DNA of 64,000 nucleotides from assembly GCA_024362935.1 (NCBI GenBank), contig JANCRA010000025.1, positions 11,000,936-11,064,935 on the forward strand, read 5' to 3'. Made by a program: the position numbers and the translations under genes. How positions within the stretch are numbered: the first letter of the stretch is position 1; every line of letters starts with the position of its first letter. The stretch comes from Setophaga petechia (Eukaryota > Chordata > Aves > Passeriformes > Parulidae). The notes under the pieces are model-generated. The model ran no database searches, was not told where the DNA came from, and saw nothing but the letters and a program-made list of their open reading frames with translations. Shown here one piece after another: positions 35,801 to 49,205 of this stretch.

Positions 35801-38800
35801 AAGAGTTATGTTTCTAGTTTAACAATTTTTTAATACTAGGAAAAATATGACATTTTCATATTCCAACTCTCACTGAAAAACATCTTGGAACTGATGTTAA
35901 TAAGTACCTCAGCAGCCACTTTTCAAAAGGCAGGGGGCCAAGTCTGCTATTTCTGTGATGTTACAGGAAAGCAGACAGTTTTAAAGCAGGCTTGTTATAT
36001 CACTGAAAGCCTGACTAATGAACAGACTGGGACAGCACAGAACAAGGATTCTGTGATTTCAAGGTACCTTCCCCCCAAAACCTTGTGAGGATTTTCAAAG
36101 GCCAAGCCTCCCAGGCTCCCAGGAAGAAGGAGATGCCCTGGCTGGGTGCTCTTGGAGTGCACTGTGAGACCAGGGAAGAAGAGGGCTTGGAGGCAGGGAC
36201 CTTCTCCAGCACAGCCTGGGGTCTGGATGCAGGCCAGAGCAGCAGTTCCCAATCTCTCTGCATGCAGTGATGATGTTTTGGCTTCCCAAGTGAAGCACAG
36301 TCCCCTCCCTGCTCCTACAGGCTGTTTATCCATGATTAGAAAGGTCAGCTGTAAGATTGATCTGGGGGCTGTTTGGGTCCAGCCCAGCTAGCTCTGCACC
36401 CTGGCCCTACAGTCCTACACAGGACAAATGTAAAAGACTGGAGGTGCTCTCCTCTGGGGGAAAGGGGAGAATGGGACAAACCATGTGGTCACTGCAAATT
36501 ACCAAATACCTAGTGCAAAACCAGCAACAAAATAAACTATTCAGTGCAATACAACAGTCACCAATGTGTTAGGGAAGAGCACTGTGGGGAAAATGGCAGA
36601 GGATATGCCAAGGTGGACACTCCTGACCAAACTCAGCCAGAACTGCCACACCCTTCTTCTGGGGCAGGACTGTGGCAAAGCAGCATTGTGGCAGGTAACC
36701 TTCCTAGAGATTTTAGTAGAGATTACTTAGAGGATGGAAGGATTCAGTTTCCTTGGATTTAAGTATGATAAACTCCATACAGTGTATTTTAAAATATATT
36801 TTTAACTAAATATAACGAAAATGACACACTGCCTTCATATAACATGCAAACTTCAAGAAGAAAAAACACTCTACAGACACAGGTGTTGTGACTCCTGTGA
36901 AATACAACATGTACTGCAATCTCACTCATTACTTAAATACAGTTGCTTCTAAAATGGCAAACAACTGCTCCTGGGAGGATTGTATTCATGCAGATCACAC
37001 AAAAATGAATGTTAATGACAACCCCCACAAATATTCATTGATTTTAGCATGTTGAGCAATGGATCTTATATTTGAAAGAGCTGGGCTCACTAAACTCAGC
37101 TGACATCACCTGGATTCGCTTTAACATCTCTGAACACAAAACTGGACACTTAATCTGATCACCCTCATCTTTGACTTGATATGTGATGTCCAGCTCTCCA
37201 AAACTGCACCTTTCCCACTCCCCCTAAAGCCCTGTGAAAATAAAAAGTGGGCACAGTCAATGATGCAGACAACAGTCAGAACCACCATCTTCCGTCTCTC
37301 CAGCTAAATACTCAGCCCTCTTGCCAGCAATTATTTGAGTGATATTTTAAATTCTTTTTGGATGGAAAACACCTTTACTGCTCAGAAAATCTTAAATAAG
37401 CCATCTGAATTTTGAGTCAAGTGGATTTGGCTTTTTAGTATGTGCAATTCATACAGTTTCACACCTAACCTATGTCACACCACTGAGAAAGTGCTATTTT
37501 TTCCAGTTTCTTACAGAAGCAAGGAAAAATGGAATAGAGTCACATCTTCTTTAAAAAAATGCCATTCCCAATCCTAATCCGCTAATTCCTTTTTGAGAAA
37601 ACTGAATTTTCACTCTGAAACTGATTCAGGTCCTTGAAAATTGTTTTTCTTTAAAAAGACATGCAATAAACTAGTATATACAAATCCTAACTTAATTAAA
37701 CATCAAGAGGTGCTTAATTCGCCTGTCAGGTTAAGCCTCAACAAGAAACTAAAATTCATTTTGCAGAATGCAGCCATGCCAATAATTATAGTTGGTAGAA
37801 AAATGGCTTCTGGCCTTTCTCCCATAAGGCTTTCATTTTAAATTTTAGCCCTTAGTGAGATCAAGCAGCTGACAAGAGTGAATGAATTAGTGGTCTGGGA
37901 GCCAGGAGTAGGTCAAAGCTCCAAAGAAACCAGTGGTAGTGGATTTAGACTAAAATTCTGTATTTACATCAATGCACCCTTACATTCGCCATCGCCACAA
38001 ACAGGATAAAGTTACTTGAGTGCTCTTGAAGAAGGAGTTTTATATGATGGCAGACAAGAAAATCCATCCTTTACAGTCTGTTCCATTTGTGATGATCACT
38101 TCAGAGCCTGCAGCATTTGAAACTGAGGATAACATTTTATGGAAAGTTGGCATGAAATCACCGTTCTGTATAGTATGTTTGTTTTACAATATTGTTAAAA
38201 GCCTAAAATTCATTTCTATTGCAGAACAATGTTCTGGAGTCTGGACTGCATTTGGGGTTGAGCCAGTGGGCTTGCTTCAACCTGACAGTAAGCCAGCAGA
38301 GCCCTGGAAGTCCACATGCACTAACACGGAGAAAGCATTTCTACAGGCATTGCAAACCAAGCTGCAGTTATTTTCTGGTTACTTTTGGGGCCTGGGGAGG
38401 GTGTGAGGCTGTAGACATGATCAGACAAGCCTGCTTGCAAGAGCAAGTGCTGTCCCTAACCCTGTTAAGCATTTTTGTGTCCCTGTCAGGGGACCTTCCA
38501 CTAGCAAAACTGCCACTTATCGAGTTCCCTGTCTTCTTTTTGTGACTATAATTCTTTGGTCACCAGCACAGATCCCTGTGCACTGCAACAGCTCTGTTAT
38601 CACCCTGGGATGGGGTGCTGTCTCAAGCTGTGTTATGATTTCAGAAGCACACACTTGTGCTCTGTTAGGATGACTTTGCCTGTGCTCTGAGCAGTTATTT
38701 TCCATTCGGAGCATTCCAAGGACACTGCCAAGCGCCTCACGCACACACTCGCCCCGCCCAGCTTTACACGAGCCTTTCAAAAGCAAGGGGGAAGCACTGA

Positions 38801-41800
38801 AAGCTGCCATTGGCACACGAGGGCCCTTCTGGGCCTGCATGCTGAGGGGGTGAAGGCTTTGGGGGGGTTGGGCTGAGTGGGCAGTGCTGCTGACATGGCA
38901 CTTGTGGGCACAAGACAATTCCTGGTGAGCTCCAGGCTTGGGGCCCACAGCACTGCCTGTGCTCAGCTCCACAGAGCCTTCTCCCTTCTCAGGTGACTGT
39001 CCACAGATGGACACCAGGGTGAGCTTGTGCAGCTGAGACTAAAGCTTTCACTGGTTAAACATCCATGAGTGGGCTGAAGGGGTAGAGAGTGAGCAGATCT
39101 TTGCCAGAGCTCCTTGGTGTGCTCGGCTCTCTGTGTCCATTATTCAGGATGCTGCTGCTACAGGCCCTAATCTTACACAAACAGAAGTCACAGGAGAACT
39201 GTTAGACAGAGCAACCAGGAAAAGCACAGGGAAAGAGTGCCTTGTCAGTTGGCATTAAAAACACAGTTCAGTATTACATTTTCTGGTTGTGAAGCCTCTT
39301 GGGAGACAAAATATGCAACACATTTTCTCTTAAAAATAAAAAGCTGAAACCTAAAATCTTGTAGATCATGTTTAGAACCAATTTCTTCATGTCCTGTGCA
39401 CAACTCAGTTCCAATTCCCCACATATGAAAAATACATAACCTCTTAGTTCCAAATTCATCTACCTTACAGATCCTTTCAGCTCCTGTTTAAAACCTACTA
39501 AATTCTACCTTGGCTATCATGTAAACTATTGTTCTGTGCCTGCTCAGGGATGACAGGCATTTTAGGATCTGTTGTGCCAGGAGCAGATTAAACCTCTGAA
39601 GACAGAAACATGCACATTACCAGTATCAACTGAGAAATACAGCAGCAGACTTGGTGCACCTGAAATAATTGATTCCCTTCCCCTTATCAACACAAAAGAT
39701 AAGAGCCATATAAAACTACCTGTTTTTCTATCTCACAGCATTTGTAGCAAACACAGTGGACAGTATTTCAGTATTTTCCTGTTGCAGAAATAAGCTTTAG
39801 GCACAGAATCCATGACATGTAAATGAAGATATACTTCACAAGACATATCTTAGTTGTGAAAGTAGGTCATGCATTTAAGGCATTTCTAGACTCTTGATGT
39901 AAATATTCTGAAAATATTTTTGTGTGTATAGAATAATATTTTAATTATTGATCAGACTTCATTCTCTAAGAACACTAGAGGAACAGATATTTCTAGGAGT
40001 CCTCACAGAGAAATAAGCACTTCTTGCAACCTTTTACAACTTTATGTAGTGCACATTTTTTTCTTAATGGAACTGCATGCTTGAAGCACACCACAAAAAA
40101 AGTTAATACAGTAGAAAAAGTTATTGCATGAAGACCCCAGACTGCACAGGGAGCCTGACTAAACAATAGCATGACATTTTCAAACCTTTACTACCTTGTA
40201 TTATTTTGGGACTCTTGGAATTTCCTCAAGACTGGTGTTGGGTATTTGTTCACCTACCTATGGGCAAGTTATTCCATGAGCAAAGTTAAAGAGGGAAAAA
40301 AAAAAAGAGAAGAAAGCTAGAAAACAAGAGAGTCTATGTGGTTGTGATGTGAATTGAGTTTCCAGGCCAGAACTTTTATCAGGAGAATAAAAAAAAGAGG
40401 CAATTTAAATCAGCACCACTATCAATTTATCCACTAGGTGTCACAAAATAATCATGCAACCAGACGAAAAGCAATTATATGTAAAATGTGTCAGTGTACT
40501 ACATCAATGAAGTGCTGCTTTGAAATGAAATCTGTGATAAGAGCAGATGCAGGAAAATGTCATGGATCTCATGAATATGCATAAACTGTCAGGAGTGTAT
40601 GGGAACCTGGGCCATGACACACAAAAGCTGTTGCTAACCATGGTGTATGTCATGTAACTGATTCACATACAAGCATGTAAGTGTTCCATTAAAAAAAGCT
40701 CTTCCCAAATCCTAAAAGCAGGATTACCACTCCTCAGAACTGCAAGATTTATGTTTCTTGCTTTTTAATGCTCCAGCTACTGGACAAATGTATTGTATCA
40801 GATTCTCTACATATATGTAAAAATCCCTCATGGACTACAGGGAAGAAAATGCCAAGAAAACAAGTTCTGAAGGCTAAAACATATAAGGAAGAAAAAAATA
40901 AATATTTTATCAATATTAGTATAAAATCACCACAAATGCCAAACATTGGAACTGGCAATAACTTGTGGCAGACAGTCCTTAGATCCAGACTGTTCTTTTG
41001 GAAGGACAGGGTGGAAAATTAGCAAATGGTTCTGTAGCCATTATTTTGTAGAAATCAACCCCTACTGCATAGGCAGTACTTTTCTTCTTAAATATTCGTG
41101 GACCATTTTAAATTAGTAATTACACACAGACCTGCACTCATCCAAAACACTTAAGTCCATGAAAGGATTAAGGCTGGGTTGTTGATACAGGCAGCTTGGT
41201 GCTGCACTAAAAAATGGTTCTTTAATAACACTAACTTTTCCTCAGAGTTGCATTAAATTTTTATGGGCCAAGTAGACTCCAGTGTGCATTTATCATTATC
41301 TGTACTCACACATAATCCAGACAATTAAAAATGCTGTAGTCACTAGCATATACAACATTATGAAGTAGAACAGGCTGTTAGATAAGAGGAATGTATTCTG
41401 GACATTTTTATCATCCAAACATAACAGTACCAGGGCTCTCCATGCTCTGCTGCCAAGTGCCATTGCATAAAGCCAGCCTAAGCAATGTCAAACCCCTTCC
41501 CCCCTGTGAGAAATGCAGTAAAGGAACATGTGCCCTGCCAGGGCACTGTATGTTTATACTGCAGTTTGTGTGTTTTATCCTGGCTGTAAAAACCAGGATT
41601 TTCCAGGGTGTAAGCAAGCTCATATGATAAAGTTCAGATTTTTTACATAGTCTTTCTCTGTAAGATGAGCTGTCTAAATGTCAGAGTTGGCCAACATTTT
41701 CCAAAGCTTGGGAACACTTTCTTACTTGGTGACCATAGGGAAGGTTTTCTTCCGTGCAATTTTCCCTCTTTTTTTTTCAGCCACTCAGTTAAACACTTGT

Positions 41801-42267
41801 GCTGCCAGGAACACAGGTACAAAGCTGAGAGAAATACCTTTTGTTTGTTTGTTTGTTTCCAAAACTAGCATAACTTAATGTGTATATGCTAAAGGAGTCT
41901 GATGATGTGAAATACACTTTCAGAAAAACTCAGAACTATTCTCTGAGGTTCTCTCTACATTAAAACCATTATCTGACTGCAAAGAACCCTCCAGTGATGC
42001 CCATTCAAGCTGGCAGAATTCAGAGCCTCCTGTAATCAGAAAGAATGTTGTTATAATGTAGCAAAACAGTGATTTCCATTTAGGCAGAGCCATAAAGAAA
42101 AATGCTGAGGTTACTATTCATTACATAAACCCCTGACTCGTTGATGCCAGAAGGTGAATGGGCAGATGTACAGCATTATTAACTCCACCTAAGGAACTTA
42201 AGTTGCTCCTTTTTGGTCTTTCAGTGCTCCAAGTCTGCAATATTTTTTTTTTGTCCTTGTTGTGAAA
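32867..42267. other. Non-coding DNA upstream of let-7a (presumed host-transcript region)
   Basis: No exon, RNA gene or known repeat was recognised. In mammals the let-7 host transcript begins tens of kb upstream, so this stretch is probably intron of that transcript on the minus strand. No CpG island is visible; a mildly GC-rich patch lies at about 38640-39010, with a 165-codon minus-strand open frame that has no family resemblance. Splice junctions could not be assigned. Confidence 0.35.
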
Positions 42268-42590
42268 GAATCAAAGAATGAAAGAATAATCCAGGTTGGA
42301 AGGGGCCCCTGAAAGCATCCAGTTCAACCTCCTGTTCAAAGCAGGTCTAATTAATTAGGTTGCTGAGGCACACACCCAATTGAACCCCAGACACCTCTAA
42401 GGATGGAGAGCCCACAGCCTCTCTGGGCACCCCTTCCAGCCTTTGACCACTCTTTGCTTAAAAGATTTTCCTTGTATCTGACTGGAATTTCCTTTGTTCC
42501 AACTTGTGGCTTTCAGATCAGGACCCCCAGCTCCTTTTCTGCAGAGCTGCTTCCTGCACAGCTGCCCCAGCCTGTTTCATTAGGATCTCA
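42268..42590 (-). mobile_element. CR1 LINE 3' fragment (degraded)
   Basis: On the plus strand it begins GAATCAAAGAATGAAAGAAT, the reverse complement of the CR1 octamer-type 3' terminus, then CCAGGTTGGAAGGGGCCCC, ATCCAGTTCAACCTCC and GAGCCCACAGCCTCTCTGGG. It ends around GACCCCCAGCTCC and TTTTCTGCAGAGCTGC. These are hallmarks of the avian CR1 3' region read in antisense, so the element is on the minus strand. It is 5'-truncated, as is usual, and too diverged to encode protein. The internal border near 42590 is approximate. Confidence 0.82.
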
Positions 42591-44193
42591 ATGATGACAG
42601 TATTTACACCATTTCTCAAATTATTGATATTAAAAGGTTTTACCTTTTTTTTCTTTAAAAAATTCATCTATCCTAGGCTGCACTTGGCCTTGAAGTGCCA
42701 TGAGTAGAACAGCTTAAGAATGTGAATGTACAGCAAATGTGCTTCCCATTAGCTCTTAATGCCATAAATCTAAAATCCTTGATACTACTGTTAGAGCAAT
42801 GCTTCCACTCAAATCTTAAAAGGAGCTTTAGACAGGATAGTAAGACTAAGCAGCACACAAGACACTTAGTGCTGCCTAGGACAGGCTTGCAAATGCACTT
42901 GGATCAGAGGTCCTGCCCCTGTGCATCACTATTCACTTACAATGGAATCATTTTAAATTACATTAAGAACTATAATCATATTCTAGTATAATTTACTTTT
43001 TCATACCCTCTGCCACCAGAAATATGCTTAAAAACATCCTTCCAGCCCCAAGTGCACTACTCTGGGAAAGTTTCCATTTAGATGAGAACATTTACTCTCA
43101 CAAATACATGATATTTTTTAAGCTTAATTCAGTATGAATAACTGGTTCAAATTGGTGTCTGCTCATGAGTGAGCAGTTGGAAGGAACTGGTTAATCATTG
43201 TTTGCCATCTGCTTTGGAGAATCAGCACTGTACAGAACCTTTTCTGCAGCAAATGAAACCACAATGCACAAAGAGCACTAAAGGAAAATCCTGTTTTCAG
43301 CTATGGGGTGGTTCCATCAGATTTCTTGGCCAAAAATGAAGGCAGCTCCTTTCAGGTATTTGTTGTTCTCTCAGAAAGGCTCTGAATTTTCTAACCTCTC
43401 CAGTCTGTTTTATTAAAACCAACTCTAAGTTTTTCTGAACAGACAAGCCAGGACTTAAAATGCTATACTGAGTCAAAAAGCACATTTGCCTCCTCACAGA
43501 AAAACATCAACATAAAAAATAAAATTGTTTCACTATCTATGCTGCTTTCTTGGCTCATCTTCCCCATCTGGTGTGACTGACAAATGCTGTCTCATATTTG
43601 GAGAGGGAACAAAATTTCCATTTTTAGATTTTGGAATCCAGGAGTTCCTAAAAAAAAAATTTGCTTCAAAATGAGGAAAAATATATGTGAATGATGTAAA
43701 AAGGTTCCACTTAAAACACAGAAAAATTGCTGGGAAAAAGGCACTTCCTAAAACTGAGGCTTTCTTAAGATACACATTCCTAACAAGTGGCAAAAACTAT
43801 CAGAAGAAATGCTGAGAATGAGAAAATCAGTACTGCTAGGCTCACTCTGATATTGAAGATCTAGCACTGGGGGCCATAATTAAGGTTATTAAAGTCCTTT
43901 TTCAAGATTGATTAAAGTTCAATTTAGAAACATCAAAAGGAAACCCAGGTTCCAATATTCTTAATATTGAGAGGGCCAAAGACTGCAGTCTTCCATCAGA
44001 AAATCAAAATGTGTTCCTACAGGCCTTGCAAATACTGAGCTCTGAGTGTATTCAGTCATTCAAAAAACCTGCCAGTGAAAAATATTTTTCTTTTAAAAAA
44101 CTTCTTAAACAATTGGAAATGGTCCCTCTGACTTCTTGCTCCAGCCAAAAATTTCAGTTATCTTCCTTTTCTTTGCAGATTTCCTGGGGTAAT
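42591..44193. other. Non-coding DNA between two CR1 fragments
   Basis: AT-rich sequence with short open frames only. No exon, RNA gene or additional repeat family was recognised. Confidence 0.35.
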
Positions 44194-44545
44194 GAATCAT
44201 GGAATCACAGAATGATTTGGGTTGGAAGAGACCTCAAAAATCATCCAGTTCCAGCCCCTGCCATTGACAGGAACACCTTCCACTATCCCAGGCTGGTCCA
44301 ACCTGGCCTTGGGCACTGCCAGGGGTGGGGCAGCCACAGCTTCACTGGGCACCCTGTGCCAGGGCCTCACCACCTTCAGGTGAAGAATTTCTTCCTAATG
44401 CTCAATCTAAACCTGCTCACTGGCAGTGGGAAGTCATTTCCCGTTGTCCTGTCACTCCAGGCCCTTATCCCAAGTCCCTCTCCACCTCTCTGGAGGCCCT
44501 TTGGCACTGGAAGGGGCTCTGAGGGCTCCCCAGAACCTTCTCCTC
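44194..44545 (-). mobile_element. CR1 LINE 3' fragment
   Basis: The plus strand reads GAATCATGGAATCACAGAAT, then TTTGGGTTGGAAGAGACCTC, TCATCCAGTTCCAGCCCCTG, and later GTGAAGAATTTCTTCCTAAT. This is the antisense of the well-known avian CR1 3' end, so the element is on the minus strand. It fades out around CCAGAACCTTCTCCTC near 44545. The 196-codon open frame on the plus strand (44011-44601) runs through the antisense of this LINE and is not a gene. It is better conserved than the fragment at 42268 and so probably younger. Confidence 0.92.
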
Positions 44546-47500
44546 AAGTTGTTTTATGCAATGACTGGGGATCCCTGCTGTTGCAGATTCCTGACATTTG
44601 ACAGTGGTTTGCTATTTGAAATAACTGGTACCAACTGAGGTCTTAAAAAGAGATTATGCAGTGAGCCTTTGGAGACTTAAGGGTTCCAGACTCAGTATGG
44701 TCTAATGAGCACAACAGGACTCTCTGACAGTCCTATTGGGATTTTCCCTCTGTTACAGCTGGCAGTAAGAGAAAGAAAGATTTAATTAGCACAGAAGAGC
44801 TGCATTGCCTTCCAAGTTCTCAGCAAAAAAATCTTTGGAACAGGGAAGTGAGGAAGGTGGGAGAGAGGTAGGTCCTTTGGGTATGCAGAAATTTAAGTGA
44901 GCTGGATTAATTTACCAACTGGACCACATATTTCTTTCATGATCATGAACAAATACTTAGGTCAAGTTTTCAGAAAAACAAGCTCAGTTCTTCTGGCTTC
45001 TTTAGATGCTAAAATAACTCACAGACTTTTCAAAGGCAAACTGCAACTTGGGTGTCAGTCTCCCTGGAAATGTTACAAGCTGACCCACACTGAAGACTTT
45101 TGAAGATCTATCCCTACCTGTTGAGGTTATGCATCTTAAAGTATTCACAGCTGGGCTTCACTTCCTCACCTGTAAAACAGTGTGTTCCTCCTCTGTGTCC
45201 TGAGAACAAGTTTGCAATGCCCATGAACCAGCTTTGAGAAGCTCAGTGCTAAGATCATTTAACTGACAGGGTACATGTGTCACAGGGACCATCTCCTGCT
45301 TCTGGCTTTGACAGAAGGGAACTGGGGTTCTACAAACCCCAAAGTCATGATCACAGGATGCCACAGATGCCAGGGTAGGTTGCTCTAAGCTCAGTGAGGA
45401 GTCTGGCTGTTAGTTATGGGAATGAGGAGGGCACTTTTCACTCCTCTTAACAGGGACCAGTGCCCCTTCCAGCATGTGTCTGCATTGAGTTCAACTGTTT
45501 GCTGTGAAGGCTGTCAGACAGCATCTCTTTACAAACCAGAGATGTTTAGCTCAAGACCTGACTTTCCTTTCTAGATTCAGCAGTATTCTTTGACAGCCAC
45601 AGGATACTCAACCAAACAATTCAGATGCTGGTTTTGAGAGATGAAAACTATGTCAATGCAGACATCTAGTGTATCTTCAGAGTCCTAGATAAGTCTTAAA
45701 ATACCCTGCATTTACCATAAAGGTCTCTAGCTTGCTTAAAATTTAACTAAAACATTGGACTTGGATGCAGTAGGATTACAGGGTCCACTCAAGACCAAGT
45801 TCCTGGCATTCCAGATCACCCTTGTAGCATTCCCTCAGAAGGAACACAAGTGTTTTTTGAACTTATTATTCCAGAATACTTTGCTTCTCATTAAGGTGAG
45901 ACTAGTACAGGTGAAGACATGAAATACCTGCAAAAGTTCTCTCTTTGATCACTCGGCTGGATCTAGGAGAACTTGAGGGTCTAAAGGTCTTGCCAACAGG
46001 AATTCCACACAACTGATTTCACATTCTGCAGCTGTCTCTTCTGAGAAAGACCTGTCAGGAATGGATCAATAGTTTTTTCTGCAGGCATGAAAGAGTAGGG
46101 AAAGCAGGTTAATAATGCTAGAGTATCCTCCTTAAGCTGGACACACTAAAACATCTCATGTGGGCAAGGACTTTCAGTCTGTATCTGTGCCAAGGCAGCT
46201 ATACAGGGCTGTGTTCTTGTAGACACAAGCCAAGACAGACAGAAGAAGTCTATTCTCTGATTCTTTCCCATGGATATCTCCACAAGAACATCTCTGGTTG
46301 AGGATCATGTATTTTTTATATATATATTTTCCATAAAAATCAACAGCCTTTCTCTAGTACTCAACTCATTATCAACAGTCCCCACTTCGCCACATCAACA
46401 TTTTATTTGAAGTATCAGTCATAGCATCCCATCAAAATTTAATAGCCACTTTCTATAATTAAAGCATATTAACTCTTGGTTTCACCTATGCTAAGGTTTA
46501 TCTTTCTTCTTCTTTTAAAATTCTAATGATATTAAAAATACAACACCTTTCTACAGCATGACTCAGAGTTGCATAATATTTCTTTCTTCAGCTCATGGGA
46601 AAGGAAAAGAGATACAAACAAAGGCAGAAGAATTCTCTATCTAAGTCTATAGCTTTATACTGAATCCTGAGTGTCAAACCAATAGGGCTTTTAAGAAAAA
46701 TGTCAACAACTGTAACAGTTATATAAGACATAGTTAGAAAAATACTTTGCAAGGAAAAATGACAGTTTCTGTCACTTGAGAAGATGATTTATACTTCAGC
46801 TTTAGAATGCAAGCATGTGACCTGACATTTACTAAAGAAATCAAAGAAATGTTGAGCAAGATTACAAAAGGCAAAGCACTGATTGCCCTCTACCAGCAGC
46901 TCCTCTCTGTACTACAGAAAGATCTGCATAGTCTTCCTCTCAACATTATGCAAAAAAATAGAAAGGGAGGTCACAACAACAGCTCTCCCTGTTGCCACTT
47001 TGTGCTGACTTGCTCCAGTTCTGAAGGCCATCTGGTGCTGTTTGTGCTGCCTTTGTGCCTTGTGTCTCATGATGTTCTTTATGTACAAGAAGGATTCACA
47101 GGTCACATCAGCTGTGTTTAAAGTTTCTTTGGAACAGAATTTGATTGTTGAAACTGTGCATAAAGAGTGTATAGTTGCTGATAACAGAACATGGTGAAAA
47201 GGACACCAGGTGCAGGGGTGTCCAAGTAGGAAGGACAGGTCAGGTGAGCTGGGCTTCCTTACTGGTTCTGTTATACACTTCCTGTAGGACTTGAAGTGGT
47301 TACCCTTGGGGCTCAGTTTTATCACTTGTTAAATGGAGATCATAATTCCCTATCTCACAGTGATACTGTGAAGCTTATTCATTAATGGGTTCAACTCAGT
47401 GCTGGGCAGATGGTCAATACAAATTTTATGCATCACTGAAGTAACATTTAACCTCAGGACTTAAGTGGCAGATAGCCTTGTGCTGGTCTCTGAGCAGTCA

Positions 47501-48954
47501 CTGGATAAATATTAAGCATTCACTTTACAGAAAATATTTGAGAGGCATGAGTTGTTAGTAGTGCTGATTTTGCATCCCTTAAGTTACAAATTTTCAGGAT
47601 GACAAATGCAAAAGGACACATTCTTCAAATGCAGTGCAAAACAGGTTCTAAGTGCATCTCCTTGTGATGGTAATAAACGAGGAAGAGAAAATGGCAGCAC
47701 TGCTGAACCAAGCATACAGTGATTAAATGAGTCCATGAAACAAGCACTTTAAGTCTCAAGAATGACCATTGATAATATCTGGAGGGATTTCAATTTTACT
47801 GTTGGGAGAAGAGTTGTTTTTTCTGGCCCCTCAGCCAAAAAACCAATTCATTGAATGTGATTGCCATTTACCTGCAGAAACACAGCTACAATTCAGCATA
47901 GTAATGAGTTTAAAGGTGCATCTCAAATACATTTATAACCAAATAAATATTTGCTTTGCTTAGTGTGGTAAGCACACAGAAGAAAAAAGTACTTTTCTGG
48001 ACATCCTTTTCAACGTTTCTGAGGACTATTTTTAAACTTTATTGCCACAAGTAATGTACCATGAAGACCTAAGCACCAGCAAGAAATGAATCTCCAGTGT
48101 GATTACTATGCATACCTTGTAATTTCCTCTGCAGAGATGACCAATCTTCACTTCTTTAGTTTTTAACTTGATTCCCCAGTAAGTCATTCTTTCTGTTTCT
48201 AAAGAGAGAAAGAAAAAAAAAATTGTGTCATCATTATGATGGAAAAAGTGAGGAACAGACATACAGCCTTCCAAAGTCTTTTCTACAGGTGAGGATTCTG
48301 TTTCAGAAGAAGGCCAGTGTCCCAAAACTTATTTTGGAAGCCTTAATTGAGGGTAAGTAGGGCATGAATGGCACTTTGTGGAGGGATGACTTTACCCTCA
48401 GGGAAGCACTATGACAAGTTCCTGAGACCAGTCAATTTAATAGCTGCAAACCTTGAAAGCTTTGAGTAAAAAAAGTTTCCTTTACTTTCATAGCCAAATG
48501 AGTTTACAAAAAAAGTTACCAGATAAAAATATTTCAACCTTTACTCCAAAATATCATCCTTGTTTTCAGACCTTTAAAATTACTATACCAATTACAAGTA
48601 GAAAGATTAATTGTGGTCAGATTAATTGACCAATCATGGACATCAATACATCAGGTGTAAATCACTCCTAAAATGTAGCATTCAGCAGTTGAGTCTCAGT
48701 AGCAAGGGACACTAACATTTTTGATAATGCATTTGTGTCAGTAATATCTTCACATAAGCTTTGTAATCATAGTCAAGTACAGAAATTACTATCTCATATA
48801 AAAATAAATACAGTATGGTGAAAAAAAATCCTGGTTTCTTGCATTGTGATGGTGATATGGGGAACCTAAAAAAACCACACCCTCATGTCCCTGCTATGAG
48901 AAGGGGAGAGGAGCTGAGATTCACAGATCCCCTCAATGTGGATTAGGGTGAGAC
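44546..48954. other. Non-coding DNA, no gene recognised
   Basis: AT-rich sequence with a short TA run near 46317-46328. Open frames reach only about 137 codons and overlap on both strands. No RNA gene or repeat family was recognised. Confidence 0.35.
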
Positions 48955-49205
48955 AACACTCAAAGTCCATAACACTCAAAGTCCATAATAATACTCCCAA
49001 GTCCATATTAAGCAACTCTAATGGCACAAATATTATAAAATGGTGACCCTGTCACAACTGGATCCACATATGCTGTGCACAAACACCAAATTTAGTTGAA
49101 CAAGTAAACATTCACCTTCTCAACAATTATATCCACTTAAACTGTGCAGGAACACCACCTGTAATGGAACAAATATTCAGGAAATGCTAACCCTCTCACA
49201 AGTGA
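48955..49205. repeat. Degenerate tandem array, about 70-bp unit
   Basis: Diverged units start at about 49026, 49100 and 49169. Each begins ACAA followed by an AT-rich block and a CTCACAA/CTCAACAA-like block; the first two continue with ATCCAC, then CTGTGCA, then AACACCA, then a TGGAACA/TTGAACA end. The sequence just left (48955-49025) looks like a further decayed unit with a nested perfect 16-bp duplication of AACACTCAAAGTCCAT (48955-48970 and 48971-48986). It may be an old minisatellite or the internal repeat of an unrecognised element. Confidence 0.55.

Noticed and set aside
36040..36062. GATTCTGTGATTTC resembling a CR1 3' terminus on the plus strand
   Set aside because: The sequence before it shows none of the CR1 3' landmarks, so the short match is likely chance.
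38517..39014. 165-codon minus-strand open frame in a GC-richer patch
   Set aside because: No recognisable domain and no supporting splice or promoter context; moderately GC-rich DNA has fewer stops by chance.
40431..40444. CCACTAGGTGTCAC, similar to a CTCF core
   Set aside because: One mismatch at a key G and no second site or flanking match; too weak to list as a feature.
44011..44601. 196-codon plus-strand open frame
   Set aside because: Most of it is the antisense strand of a CR1 LINE fragment.
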